DNA of 64,000 nucleotides from Campylobacter curvus (lineage in GTDB: Bacteria > Campylobacterota > Campylobacteria > Campylobacterales > Campylobacteraceae). Each line of letters starts with the position of its first letter. The stretch's first letter is position 1. Shown one piece after another: positions 47,509-56,227 of the stretch. Location of the stretch: contig NZ_CP053826.1 of the NCBI RefSeq assembly GCF_013372125.1, positions 1,736,001 to 1,800,000 of the forward strand, written 5' to 3'. A program made the translations under genes and the position numbers. The notes beneath the pieces were generated by a model. It was given only the letters and a program-made list of their open reading frames with translations, did no database searches and was not told where the DNA came from.

Positions 47509-48360
47509 TTACCTTTTTGTGTGAGGATCGCTATCTTGAAGGCCTTTTGTTATCTCTAAGCCATCGACATCGTATGCTGCGCCAAAGCCTTTGACGTATC
47601 TGCCCTTTTTAAGGACGGCTTTTACGATGTAAAAATCCTTCATACCTTTGATGTCTTCAAACGATCCGTCGTTAGGATTTTTGGCCTGAAGCTTGTCAAA
47701 AATTTCATCCCTCTTCGTCTCGTTTTCGACGAAATTTATCTCGCATTTCGAGCTTAGGCGATGTCTGGCAAGGATCGTTCTAGCGTCTTTTTCGTCCTCT
47801 ATGAACATGACGGATACCTTGCTTGGGTTGGCTTTTATCGTGTGATAGTGCTGTGAGACGGAGCTGACGCAGAAAAATATATCCTCGCCCTCTTTGACAA
47901 ACGGCGCATATGAGCTCACGCAATCACCGTTAGCATCGACACTTGAGATGATGAGAGATTTTAGGCTATCAACTAACGCCATCATGCTTTCTTGCGCTTT
48001 GCTCTCTTTTTTCTCGCCGCCCGGATGTCCGCTACCATGAGGATGCGCTCCTGCACCATGTCCGTGGCCTACTGCATGCGGATGTGCACCGCCTTTAGCC
48101 GCCGCTCTTTGCTCGCTTTTTATCTTTGAGTAAAGCGCGATTATCTCGTTTCTAAAGCCCTCACCGTTTACGTTTGCCTTTTGCAAAAACGGAACGAAAA
48201 TTTTGCCCTGATCGCATGAAATTTCCATGCCGTCCTCGTTTATCGCAGTCATCAACACGTTTGTAGGATTTTCAAATTTCCCAAACACCTCGCAAAATAC
48301 GCATACTATATCGCTATGATCGGCGTTCATATGATCGATCGCTCTTTTTTGTGCGTCCAT
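47509..48360 (-). CDS. chuZ: HugZ/ChuZ-type haem oxygenase with a His-rich insert
   Basis: A 283-residue protein of the HugZ split-barrel family, which degrades haem with oxygen to release iron. An N-terminal DUF2470-type domain (about 1 to 85, with IDHMNADHSD) is followed by a His-rich linker and the PNPOx-like barrel (about 122 to 265; the haem-side RYVKGFGAAYDVDG near the end). The C-terminus has His281, at a place where HugZ proteins use a C-terminal His for haem. The linker holds seven His in residues 93 to 112 (HPH, HGH, HPH, H) in a Gly/Ala background. C. jejuni ChuZ is shorter (about 251 residues) and lacks such a stretch to my knowledge. Confidence 0.88.
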   Translation of the reverse strand: MDAQKRAIDHMNADHSDIVCVFCEVFGKFENPTNVLMTAINEDGMEISCDQGKIFVPFLQKANVNGEGFRNEIIALYSKIKSEQRAAAKGGAHPHAVGHGHGAGAHPHGSGHPGGEKKESKAQESMMALVDSLKSLIISSVDANGDCVSSYAPFVKEGEDIFFCVSSVSQHYHTIKANPSKVSVMFIEDEKDARTILARHRLSSKCEINFVENETKRDEIFDKLQAKNPNDGSFEDIKGMKDFYIVKAVLKKGRYVKGFGAAYDVDGLEITKGLQDSDPHTKR

Positions 48361-48405
48361 TTTTTCTCCTTGGATTTAAAATTTATATCTGAATTTTAGA
48401 AAAAG

Positions 48406-48422
48406 TAATACTCATTATTAAC
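48406..48422 (-). promoter_or_regulatory. Candidate Fur box before hugZ
   Basis: TAATACTCATTATTAAC, about 45 bases upstream of the hugZ start, resembles a Fur site (reverse GTTAATAATGAGTATTA). Confidence 0.5.
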
Positions 48423-48530
48423 TTTGCTCTAAACCTAAAATGGTATTTTAAAATTTTAAACAAGCAGCAAATGTAAGCTATGTTTTGTGATTAAAAAGTC
48501 TCTTTTTAGTCACTTCAAGGCGGACAAAAT

Positions 48531-49013
48531 TTAAAATTTCACCCGCCAAAGATCGATCATTGCAGTTTTTTTATCGCCGATATAAGTCGCGAAAATTTCT
48601 TGAGTGCCATCTTTTTTAAACAAGATCACATCGTATTTTTCAGGCTCGCTTCCTTGCTGCATACCGGGGCTTTCAAGCGGCATGCCAGGCACCGAGATGC
48701 CGATGACTCCATCAGGCTTTAGCTCGAGCAGTCGCTTCACCTCAGCCGGCGGCACGTGCCCTTCTACGACATATCCATCGACGATCGCCGTATGGCAGCT
48801 AGATAGCTCAAGCGGAACATGAAATTTATTTTTTACCTCGACAAGATCATTCGTCTTTATCTCTACTGACTCAAAGCCGTTTTTCGCCATTATCTTGCCC
48901 CAATTACCGCAGCATCCGCAAGTGGGCGATTTATAAACCTGCATGCTGGTATCGGCAAATGCCACCAACGCAAACATCGACGCACCAAGGACGGCAGATA
49001 AAATTTTGTTCAT
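48531..49013 (-). CDS. Exported DUF411 metal-binding protein
   Basis: A 160-residue periplasmic protein with a signal peptide (1 to 20) and the DUF411 motif SPTCGCCGNWGKIM (Cys32, Cys34, Cys35), then SSCHTAIVDGYVVEGHVP and the GISVPGMPLESPGM segment rich in Met. DUF411 proteins are linked with copper handling. It lies upstream of hugZ in the same direction with a 170-base gap containing the Fur-like box, so it is probably a separate unit. Confidence 0.85.
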   Translation of the reverse strand: MNKILSAVLGASMFALVAFADTSMQVYKSPTCGCCGNWGKIMAKNGFESVEIKTNDLVEVKNKFHVPLELSSCHTAIVDGYVVEGHVPPAEVKRLLELKPDGVIGISVPGMPLESPGMQQGSEPEKYDVILFKKDGTQEIFATYIGDKKTAMIDLWRVKF

Positions 49014-49103
49014 TTTTTCTCCCTTACTTAAAATTTCGCGAAATCATATAAAAAGCGTTTAAATTTTAGATAAATATCGCGATTTGTCTTTACCTTTATC
49101 TGC

Positions 49104-49109
49104 TATAAT
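49104..49109 (+). promoter_or_regulatory. Putative -10 box of the sbmA-like gene
   Basis: TATAAT with an upstream TGC, 27 bases before the start and preceded by spaced T runs. Confidence 0.5.
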
Positions 49110-49135
49110 CACGCAAAAATTCAAGGCGAAATTTT

Positions 49136-50113
49136 ATGTTTTCATCATTTTTTAGAAGCAGGAAATGGGCTCTTTGGGCTTATGGCGGAGCAGTGTTCAT
49201 CATCTTGCTTTTGATCTATCAAACACATCTGAACGTGCGTATAAACGAGTGGTATAAAGATTTTTACGACATCATGCAAAACGTCAAAGATCATAAGATA
49301 GAGGAATTTTGGGCTGCGATACTTCAGTTCATCTACATCGCGATGCCTTACGTCATCACATATATGATCATCTCGTTTTTCGCGAGCCACTGGGTATTTC
49401 GCTGGCGCGAGGCGATGACGTTTGACTATCTTGAATTTTGGCAAAGATGCAAAAAAGAGATCGAAGGCAGCTCGCAGCGTATCCAAGAGGACGTTTATCG
49501 CTTCGCCAAAATAATGGAAAGTCTAGGCGTTCAAGTCCTACGTGCGACGATGACATTGATCGCGTTCATACCCGTTCTTTGGGCTCTTAGTGCAAAGGTC
49601 GACCTACCTTATATCAAAGATATCCCGGGCTCGCTTGTGTTCATAGCTCTTGGCATCAGCGTAGGCGGGCTCATCATATCGTGGTTTGTAGGCATAAAGC
49701 TACCCTCTCTTGAATACAACAATCAAAAAGTCGAAGCCGCCTTTAGAAAAGAGCTCGTTTACGGCGAGGATGACAAGATAAATCACAGCGGCTCGCAAAC
49801 GATCTTGGAGCTTTTTACGGGGCTAAAATTTAACTACTACCGATTATTTTTGCACTACGGATACTTTAATATCTGGCTCATATCGTTTTCGCAAATTTTA
49901 GTCATCGTTCCCTATGTCATCATGGGAAATGGGCTTTTTAGCGGTGTGATCACTCTTGGCATCTTGGTTCAAGTTAGCAACGCTTTCTCACAAGTCAGGG
50001 AGAGCTTTAGCGTATTTATCGACAACTGGACGACGATAACCGAGCTACGATCCATTTACAAACGTTTGAAAGAATTTGAACAAAATATCGAATACAAGCC
50101 AAAAGGAGCATAA
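49136..50113 (+). CDS. SbmA/BacA-like peptide transporter
   Basis: A 325-residue inner-membrane protein of the SbmA/BacA family (related to ABC membrane domains but without an ATPase), which imports peptide antibiotics such as microcin B17 using the proton gradient. About 6 to 7 helices are seen, with the family run HVRINEWYKDFYD-like LNVRINEWYKDFYDIMQN near residue 36, FRWREAMT and ESFSVFIDNWTTITELRSIYKRL at the end. The protein is shorter than E. coli SbmA (about 406 residues). The M48 gene starts one base after its stop. Confidence 0.9.
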   Translation: MFSSFFRSRKWALWAYGGAVFIILLLIYQTHLNVRINEWYKDFYDIMQNVKDHKIEEFWAAILQFIYIAMPYVITYMIISFFASHWVFRWREAMTFDYLEFWQRCKKEIEGSSQRIQEDVYRFAKIMESLGVQVLRATMTLIAFIPVLWALSAKVDLPYIKDIPGSLVFIALGISVGGLIISWFVGIKLPSLEYNNQKVEAAFRKELVYGEDDKINHSGSQTILELFTGLKFNYYRLFLHYGYFNIWLISFSQILVIVPYVIMGNGLFSGVITLGILVQVSNAFSQVRESFSVFIDNWTTITELRSIYKRLKEFEQNIEYKPKGA

Positions 50114-50114
50114 A

Positions 50115-50921
50115 ATGAGAAAAATTTTACTCACATTTGCCGCGCTCGCAGTGCTTTTGACGGGCTGCTTCACGAGCTCTACGCAAGCAGGCTTAGTAGG
50201 AGCCGACCGCAGGCAGCTACTTTTAGTATCGTCTGAAACCATGGATCAAAGCGCCGCGCAGGCCTATACGCAAACGCTAAGAAGCGCCAGATCAAAAGGC
50301 GAGCTAAATATCGATCCTATCCTAACCAAACGTGTGCAAAACATAGCAAAGCGCCTCATCGCTCAGACCGGTGTCTTTAGAAAAGACGCGCTAAAATGGA
50401 ACTGGCAGGTCAATGTCATAAACGAAGATACGATAAATGCGTGGTGTATGCCGGGCGGTCGCATCGTAGTTTATAGCGGCATCATCAAAAGGCTGGATCT
50501 AACGGACGCTCAGCTGGCCGCCGTGATGGGGCATGAGATGGCGCATGCACTGCGCGAGCACAGCCGCGAGCAAGCCAGTACCGATCAGATAAAAAATATC
50601 GGTATCTTCGCTGTTGCGGCAGCTGCCGGCCTTGGCGATGCGGGCGCTCAGGCTCTAAATTTAGCCAGCGAATACACTATCAGCCTGCCTTTCTCGCGCT
50701 CGCACGAGACGGAGGCCGATCATATCGGCACCGAGCTGATGGCGCGCGCAGGATACGATCCTAACGAAGCGGTAAAGGTCTGGGAGAAGATGACTAAAAT
50801 TTCAGGCGGTAAAGTGCCTGAAATTTTGAGCACCCACCCCTCAAACGAGAGCCGCATAAAGGATCTAAAAGAGATAGCCAAAAAGCTGGAGCCTCTCTAT
50901 CAAGCGGCAGTGAAAAGCTAA
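50115..50921 (+). CDS. M48 family metallopeptidase, lipoprotein
   Basis: A 268-residue zinc protease with a lipoprotein signal (lipobox LLTGC, Cys18). The zinc motif HEMAH (His140, Glu141, His144) and the downstream third ligand in RSHETEADHIG match periplasmic M48 proteases such as LoiP/BepA-type proteins that handle outer-membrane proteins. The open frame begins upstream inside the sbmA-like gene, but ATG 50115 with AAAGGAG and a proper signal sequence is the start. It follows the sbmA-like gene with a one-base gap, so they are one operon. Confidence 0.92.
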   Translation: MRKILLTFAALAVLLTGCFTSSTQAGLVGADRRQLLLVSSETMDQSAAQAYTQTLRSARSKGELNIDPILTKRVQNIAKRLIAQTGVFRKDALKWNWQVNVINEDTINAWCMPGGRIVVYSGIIKRLDLTDAQLAAVMGHEMAHALREHSREQASTDQIKNIGIFAVAAAAGLGDAGAQALNLASEYTISLPFSRSHETEADHIGTELMARAGYDPNEAVKVWEKMTKISGGKVPEILSTHPSNESRIKDLKEIAKKLEPLYQAAVKS

Positions 50922-50983
50922 ATTTAAGTGAGCTGATCGACGCGAAAGAACAGAGCCTGAGCCACAAGCTAGGGAGGAGAAAT

Positions 50984-51484
50984 TTGATAGTTAGAGCCAC
51001 GATACAAGACATAGAAGGCATCACAAACATCTACAACGAAGCGATCCTGGACAAAAACGCGAGCGCAGACACAAAGCCCGTGAGCGTGCAAAGCCGCGAA
51101 TGGTGGTTTCATGCGCATAAGCCAAATCGCCCGATATACGTACTAAAGGACGATCGCGGCGAAATTTCAGCCTGGTGCGCTTTGGGTGATTATTATCCGC
51201 GCGAGGCTTATCACATCACCGCAGAGGTCAGCATCTATGTGCGTAAATCGGCTCGTGGCAAGGGCATTGGTAAAAAGATTTTAGCTTACGTATTGGACAT
51301 AGCTCCAAATTTTGGTATAAAAAACGTCATCGCCGTAATCTTTGCGGACAACGAGGCGAGCCTGAGGCTGTTTAAAAATTTTGGCTTCAAAGAGTGGGGC
51401 AAACTGCCAAAAGTCTGCGATCTAGGCGGGGATATAAAGGACGTCTCGATACTTGGCAAAAATTTAAACGCGGCTAAAATTTAA
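50984..51484 (+). CDS. GNAT N-acetyltransferase, PAT/Bar-like
   Basis: A 166-residue acetyltransferase starting at TTG with GGAGGAG just before it. The acetyl-CoA site is in VRKSARGKGIGKKILAYVL (about 85 to 104), and NEASLRLFKNFGF is the usual C-terminal element. It resembles phosphinothricin/methionine-sulfoximine acetyltransferases; some relatives act on amino-acid analogues, but the substrate is unknown. Its end overlaps the convergent WYL gene by 11 bases. Confidence 0.85.
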   Translation: MIVRATIQDIEGITNIYNEAILDKNASADTKPVSVQSREWWFHAHKPNRPIYVLKDDRGEISAWCALGDYYPREAYHITAEVSIYVRKSARGKGIGKKILAYVLDIAPNFGIKNVIAVIFADNEASLRLFKNFGFKEWGKLPKVCDLGGDIKDVSILGKNLNAAKI

Positions 51485-52424
51485 AATTTGAAAATTTTTC
51501 ATACTCTTTGATGATAGTGTCGAATTTATCTCTCGCGCTTTTTGGGCTAAGCACGACAAAATGCGGAAACCATCTGCGCGCGAGCATCAATATCATATCG
51601 TCTCTTGTTATCTCGAATATGACTTTGACCCAGCCGTTTTTGAATTTCTCACCGATCCTTTGAGAGCTGAAAAATTTCTTTTGACGGAAGTATTTTTCGA
51701 TACAAGGAGCGACCGCGACCTCGCATTCGTAGGCAGCGACCTTATACCCGTCCCAAAAGCTTTGTAAATTTCTGATGAAATTTTCAGTGTATGCGCTTAT
51801 GTTAAAGGTCTTGGGGCTAAGCGCCACCTCGTTTATAAAGCAAAGCCTAATGACCTTAAAGCCGTTGTTTGACGTGTCGTTTGCGTCTATGAGAGCAAGC
51901 TGCCAGTTGCCTTTGCAGTAGATTATTTTAAGCGGCTTTATCTGTTTGAGCCACGTGTTTTCGACGTAAAGGTCGCAGTATTTTCTAAATTTTATAGCCT
52001 TTTCAAGCTTGCTTAAAATTTTTAAATTTATGTTTTTTTCATGAGGGCTTCCTTTGATGAGAAAGACCTGCGCTAGCTCCTTGCTAAGCCTATCGTCGAT
52101 ATGTTTGTATGCAGGAGGGAGTATGGAGGTAAAGCCCGGATTTATGATATGAAGCAGATCTATGAGCTTTTCAAATTCCTCTTTTTCGCTTTGATTTGGC
52201 AGCATTATCGTGCTTATCAAATTTTTATCCACTACGCTATGAGTGCCGCGGGAGGTTATCATTATGCTCTCCTCGCCAAAAAAGCTTTTGAGATCGTTTA
52301 GATATCGTCTGATAGTCCGCTCGCTAAGACCGGAATTTAGGGCGTAGTTTTTGACGCTGATCTCTCTGGCGCTAACAAGCTCGCGAAGTAAATTTAAAAG
52401 CTCGAATACCTTTTTGCTTCCCAT
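51474..52424 (-). CDS. WYL-domain transcription regulator
   Basis: A 316-residue protein with an N-terminal DeoR-like helix-turn-helix (about 15 to 60; NSGLSERTIRRYLNDLKSFF) and a WYL ligand-sensing domain (about 140 to 310; KPLKIIYCKGNWQLALID is the WYL core, with W and L kept). WYL proteins bind nucleic acids or nucleotides and regulate stress and defence genes. No defence gene is adjacent. The ligand and targets are unknown; the downstream gene is a convergent acetyltransferase. Confidence 0.82.
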   Translation of the reverse strand: MGSKKVFELLNLLRELVSAREISVKNYALNSGLSERTIRRYLNDLKSFFGEESIMITSRGTHSVVDKNLISTIMLPNQSEKEEFEKLIDLLHIINPGFTSILPPAYKHIDDRLSKELAQVFLIKGSPHEKNINLKILSKLEKAIKFRKYCDLYVENTWLKQIKPLKIIYCKGNWQLALIDANDTSNNGFKVIRLCFINEVALSPKTFNISAYTENFIRNLQSFWDGYKVAAYECEVAVAPCIEKYFRQKKFFSSQRIGEKFKNGWVKVIFEITRDDMILMLARRWFPHFVVLSPKSARDKFDTIIKEYEKFSNFKF

Positions 52425-52492
52425 CTTTTCGCTCCCGATCTCGTCGCAGCGGGATTTTAATTGGCACCCGCCGCGAGAGGATTTTTAAAATT

Positions 52493-53890
52493 TTACCATA
52501 ACCCTAAAATTTTCCACCAAGCTCCGCCGATAAAAGTCCAAATACACAAATTCACAAGCGTCGTTATAAAGCCAAGCCGCCACCATTCGTTTTGCGTTAC
52601 GTATCCCGCGCCAAAAATTATAGGAGCGGGTGCGCCGCCGTAATGCGTGATAGGCATCATTAAATTCGAAGCGTAAGCAAAAACGAGCGCCACCAAATAA
52701 GCCGGAGCTTGCGCTGCTATCGCGACCGCTCCAAATGTCGCATACATCGCGGTTATGTGCGCAGTAAGGCTAGCAAAAAAGTAGTGCGTATAAACATAAA
52801 CAAGTAGCAAAATTCCAAGCGCGACGACCCACGATATCCCGCCAACTGCGCCTGAAGCATAGCCTGCAAACCATTTGACAAAGCCAAGCTTGCTAAGTCC
52901 GCCCGCAAGCGTGATGAGCGCGCCCATCCATATAAGCGTATCCCAACCGCCCTTTTCTAAGAGTACATCGTCCCAGCTAAGCACACCAAAGACTATCAGC
53001 ACGCATACTGCAAGCATCGCTACCGTCGTGGCGTTTAGTCCCGTGATATTGCCCGTCGCCCAAAGCACGAGCGCGCCGATAAACACGCTTGTTACCACCT
53101 TTTCGCCATAGCTCATCGGACCGATATTTTCAAGCTCTTTTTTGGCTATAGCTTTACCCTCCGGATATCGCTTGATCTGGGGCGGATAAATTTTATAAAG
53201 CACATAAGGTATGACGGCTAATGATATGAGACCGGGCACCAAAGCGCCCAAAGCCCAAAGCGTCCATGAAATTTGCACATTAAAGGTGTCTGCTGCGAGC
53301 TTTGCTATGAGCGGATTTGCCGCCATAGAGGTCAAAAACATGCCGTTTGTTATGGTATTGCCCTGCCAAAGCGTCTGCATAAAAAACGCACCCGCCTTTT
53401 TACGCGAATTCTCGGGCTCAGAGCCTAGAGCACTACTTAGACCGCGAACGATCGGAAATAAAATTCCACCTGCCCTTGCACCGCTACTTGGCATCGCTGG
53501 GGATATGATAAGGTCGCTAAGCACGATACCATAGCTGATTTTAAGCGTGCTGTCGCCAATAAGGCTGATGATCTTATAAGCGATCCTGCGCCCAAGTCCC
53601 GTTTTAATAAAACCGCGCGCTAAAATAAAAGCGCAAAAGATCAGCCAAATAGTCGTATTGCCAAAGCCCGCAAGTGCATCTTTGGGGCTTAAAACATTTG
53701 TCAAAACAGCTATCGTAACGCCGATAAATGCGACCGCACCGATAGGAAGCGGCTGGACGATGAGACCGACGATGGTAGCCACCACGATAGCAAAAAGATG
53801 CCACGCCTGCGCGGTAACCGCCTCAGGGTGCGGACAAAACCATATCACCATGCCGATCAAAACGACGATGAGAGCTTTGATTAGTTTCAT
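52493..53890 (-). CDS. DASS (SLC13) anion:sodium symporter
   Basis: A 465-residue transporter with about 11 to 12 helices and the DASS motifs SPAMPSSGARAGG and, at the end, NLMMPITHYGGAPAPIIFGAGYV. Relatives CitT, TtdT and YflS import di- and tricarboxylates such as citrate, tartrate, succinate or malate. Upstream, in the same direction after 388 bases, is a lyase of the fumarase/aspartase type, so a C4-dicarboxylate link is possible. Confidence 0.9.
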   Translation of the reverse strand: MKLIKALIVVLIGMVIWFCPHPEAVTAQAWHLFAIVVATIVGLIVQPLPIGAVAFIGVTIAVLTNVLSPKDALAGFGNTTIWLIFCAFILARGFIKTGLGRRIAYKIISLIGDSTLKISYGIVLSDLIISPAMPSSGARAGGILFPIVRGLSSALGSEPENSRKKAGAFFMQTLWQGNTITNGMFLTSMAANPLIAKLAADTFNVQISWTLWALGALVPGLISLAVIPYVLYKIYPPQIKRYPEGKAIAKKELENIGPMSYGEKVVTSVFIGALVLWATGNITGLNATTVAMLAVCVLIVFGVLSWDDVLLEKGGWDTLIWMGALITLAGGLSKLGFVKWFAGYASGAVGGISWVVALGILLLVYVYTHYFFASLTAHITAMYATFGAVAIAAQAPAYLVALVFAYASNLMMPITHYGGAPAPIIFGAGYVTQNEWWRLGFITTLVNLCIWTFIGGAWWKILGLW

Positions 53891-54278
53891 TTGAAATCCT
53901 TTTTGTGTTCATGCCTGCTTGTCTCGCTTCGCTTAGCTTCGTTGCCATTGTGCGCTCACTGCGACGGGTAAGGTGTACGGCTCGTCATCGCTTACGCGAT
54001 ATGTTCCGCCTACTCGCTGTAGCTCGTCGCCTAGCAGTGGGCGACTTTGCGCCTTGCTCCCATTCGCATGCTCGTGTCGCCTCGCTGTGCGATACTGCGC
54101 GATCTATCGTTCCTGTTTTATTTTGCAAACTCTACTACATAGCAAAGAGCAAGATCGCGAAGTATTTTTCGCTTAGACAAGGCGGGTTTAAATTTCGCGA
54201 CGGGAGCATATAGATAATACGTAACCAAGCGAAATTTAACCCAACACCGCATAAGCCAACGAGACGAGCAGGTCTAAC
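53891..54278. other. 388-base gap with nested short inverted repeats
   Basis: No convincing gene. The left half is GC-rich and full of short inverted repeats (for example ATCGC-TTA-CGCGAT at about 53988). The right part (54185-54275) contains GGGAGCATATAGATAATACG, a degraded copy of repeat family 2 in minus orientation, with CGAGACGAGCA after it. Confidence 0.5.
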
Positions 54279-55625
54279 TTATTTCTTACTATCCGCGATC
54301 ACGCGATCTACAAACGCCGCACTCTCGCCCGTGTAAAGCTCGGGATCCATTATCTTTTCCAAATCCGCGCGAGTGAAGTATTTAGCGACTTCTTCGCGCT
54401 CTAGCAGATCGTCGATGACCGGTTTGCCGTCCGTAAAAGCCTTCATGCAGACCTCGTATACGATCTCGTGCGCACTTAAGCGACCGAGCTTCTCGCCTAG
54501 GTGAAGCATCACCGCCTCGCTTAGCATCGCACCCTTTAGCGCGTCTAAATTTCGCTTCATGTTTTGCGGATAGACGATCAAATTTTCTAAGATATCATTT
54601 TGCTTTTCAAGAGCAGCGGCAAGACATACGCTAGCGTGCGGTATGCAGTCCCACTCGACCGCTTCGCAGCCCCAGTCGCGCTCGTTTTCGCACTCCATCG
54701 CCTCGACCGCTAGCGGCGCTTGCGCCCTTACTATGCGAGTTAGCGCGATGACGCTTTCGCAAACCTGCGGATTGCGCTTGTGCGGCATCGTAGAGCTGCC
54801 GACCTTACCCATGAAAAAGGGCTCTTCGACCTCGCAAATTTCAGTGCGCTGAAGGCTTAGAATTTCTCTTGCGATGCGCCCGATAGTGCCCGCGATAAGC
54901 GCTTCAAGGGCTACGAATTCTGCGATATGATCGCGGCTTGGATGCCACGAGATGACGGGCACATTCAAACCCAAGTCCTCGAACATCAGCCGTTGCATCT
55001 CAAAGCCCTTGCCCTCTTGGCTCGCTAGCGTGCCTACCGCGCCGCTAAGCTGCCCTACAAAGAGCCTAGGTTTGATCTCTTCGAGGCGATCAAGGCTTCG
55101 TTTGATCTCCTGCGCCCACATCGCGACCTTAAAGCCAAATGTGATCGGAAGCGCGTGTATGACGTGCGTGCGACCCGCCATGACGGTGTTTTTGTATTTT
55201 TCGGCGATCCTTAGGCACTCGCGGTAGGTTTTATCCAGAAGTTTTACCAGCAGTGCGTGCGCCTCGCGAATTTGCAAGATCATGCCGTTATCCATTATGT
55301 CTTGGCTCGTAGCGCCCCAATGCACGAATTCTCCGCTATCATCGTCAAAAACCTTTTTAAATTCCTTCAAAAGCGGCACGATGGTGATCGAGCTTTTATA
55401 ATTCTCGCCTATAGCGTCCAAATTCAAAAGCTTCGCGCTGGCGAATTTAGTGATCTGCTCCGCTCTGTGCGGCTCAATGATACCAAGCTTTGCTTGCGCC
55501 CTAGCTAGAGCCGCCTCGGTGTCTAGCCACTTTTGCACGCGGTTTTCTTCGCTGAAAATTTTCTTCATATCCTCGCTTGCGAAAAGCACCCCAAAAACCC
55601 TGCTGTCGATAGAACTTGAAGCCAT
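54279..55625 (-). CDS. Fumarase/aspartase-superfamily lyase (adenylosuccinate lyase or CMLE branch)
   Basis: A 448-residue lyase with the superfamily signature GSSTMPHKRNP near residue 290, VHWGATSQDIMDNG (about 100 to 113) and AGRTHVIHALPITFGFKVA. The N-terminal FGVLFASEDMKKIFSEENRVQKWLDTEAAL style is that of carboxymuconate cycloisomerase-like proteins, not of the usual PurB N-terminus. It could be PurB, but an amino-acid or C4-acid lyase that releases fumarate is equally possible given the DASS transporter downstream. The start has GGAGTAAAAG upstream. Confidence 0.75.
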   Translation of the reverse strand: MASSSIDSRVFGVLFASEDMKKIFSEENRVQKWLDTEAALARAQAKLGIIEPHRAEQITKFASAKLLNLDAIGENYKSSITIVPLLKEFKKVFDDDSGEFVHWGATSQDIMDNGMILQIREAHALLVKLLDKTYRECLRIAEKYKNTVMAGRTHVIHALPITFGFKVAMWAQEIKRSLDRLEEIKPRLFVGQLSGAVGTLASQEGKGFEMQRLMFEDLGLNVPVISWHPSRDHIAEFVALEALIAGTIGRIAREILSLQRTEICEVEEPFFMGKVGSSTMPHKRNPQVCESVIALTRIVRAQAPLAVEAMECENERDWGCEAVEWDCIPHASVCLAAALEKQNDILENLIVYPQNMKRNLDALKGAMLSEAVMLHLGEKLGRLSAHEIVYEVCMKAFTDGKPVIDDLLEREEVAKYFTRADLEKIMDPELYTGESAAFVDRVIADSKK

Positions 55626-55764
55626 CTTTTACTCCTTGATTGAAATGTCAAAAACAATTATATCCGCTCGCTCGGTCAAAATTTGACCGAATAAAAAATA
55701 AGTGATTTTCTTTTAAATTCAGCGTTTTTCATTAAAATAACATCAAATTTCAAGAAGGGAAATC

Positions 55765-56226
55765 ATGAAAAAATCATTGATTTTAGCCGCTATTTGCGCG
55801 ACTTTAGCGCTAGGTACCGGCGCAAAGGACGCTAAAATGACGGCAAATTCAAGCGCCGATTTAAGCCGCATATCGCGCGCGGACTTGGAGGGCTGCATAA
55901 TCAAAAGCGATGAAGACGCATGCTCGCGCATAGCCGGCAATCTAAAGGGCGGTTGCGACGGCGGCGACAAGCTGGCGTGCTTTTTCTACGCCGATATGTT
56001 GGGGCGAGGTCTTGGCGTAGAAAAGGATGCGATCCTCTCCTTCGAGCTTTTCAAAGCCCAATGCGACGGCGGAAGTAGCGAGGCGTGCTACGAGCTCTCG
56101 GTCAAATACCTGCAAGGAAGCGGCACGCCGCAAAGCTTCGAGCTATCGGGCGAGGCACTAAATAAAGCCTGCAAGATGCACAACAAGCGCGCCTGCGCGG
56201 TGCTGGATCTGTTGCCTAAGGAGTGA
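55765..56226 (+). CDS. Exported Sel1-like Cys-rich repeat protein
   Basis: A 153-residue periplasmic protein with a signal peptide (1 to about 20) and two to three Sel1-like repeats with paired cysteines (CDGGDKLACFFYADMLGRG, CDGGSSEACYELSVKYLQG, CKMHNKRACAVLD), the pattern of Helicobacter cysteine-rich proteins (Hcp). Cys pairs about 8 residues apart form one disulfide per repeat in HcpA. AAGGGAAATC precedes the ATG. The role is unknown; it is probably cotranscribed with the next gene (1-base gap). Confidence 0.82.
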   Translation: MKKSLILAAICATLALGTGAKDAKMTANSSADLSRISRADLEGCIIKSDEDACSRIAGNLKGGCDGGDKLACFFYADMLGRGLGVEKDAILSFELFKAQCDGGSSEACYELSVKYLQGSGTPQSFELSGEALNKACKMHNKRACAVLDLLPKE

Positions 56227-56227
56227 G

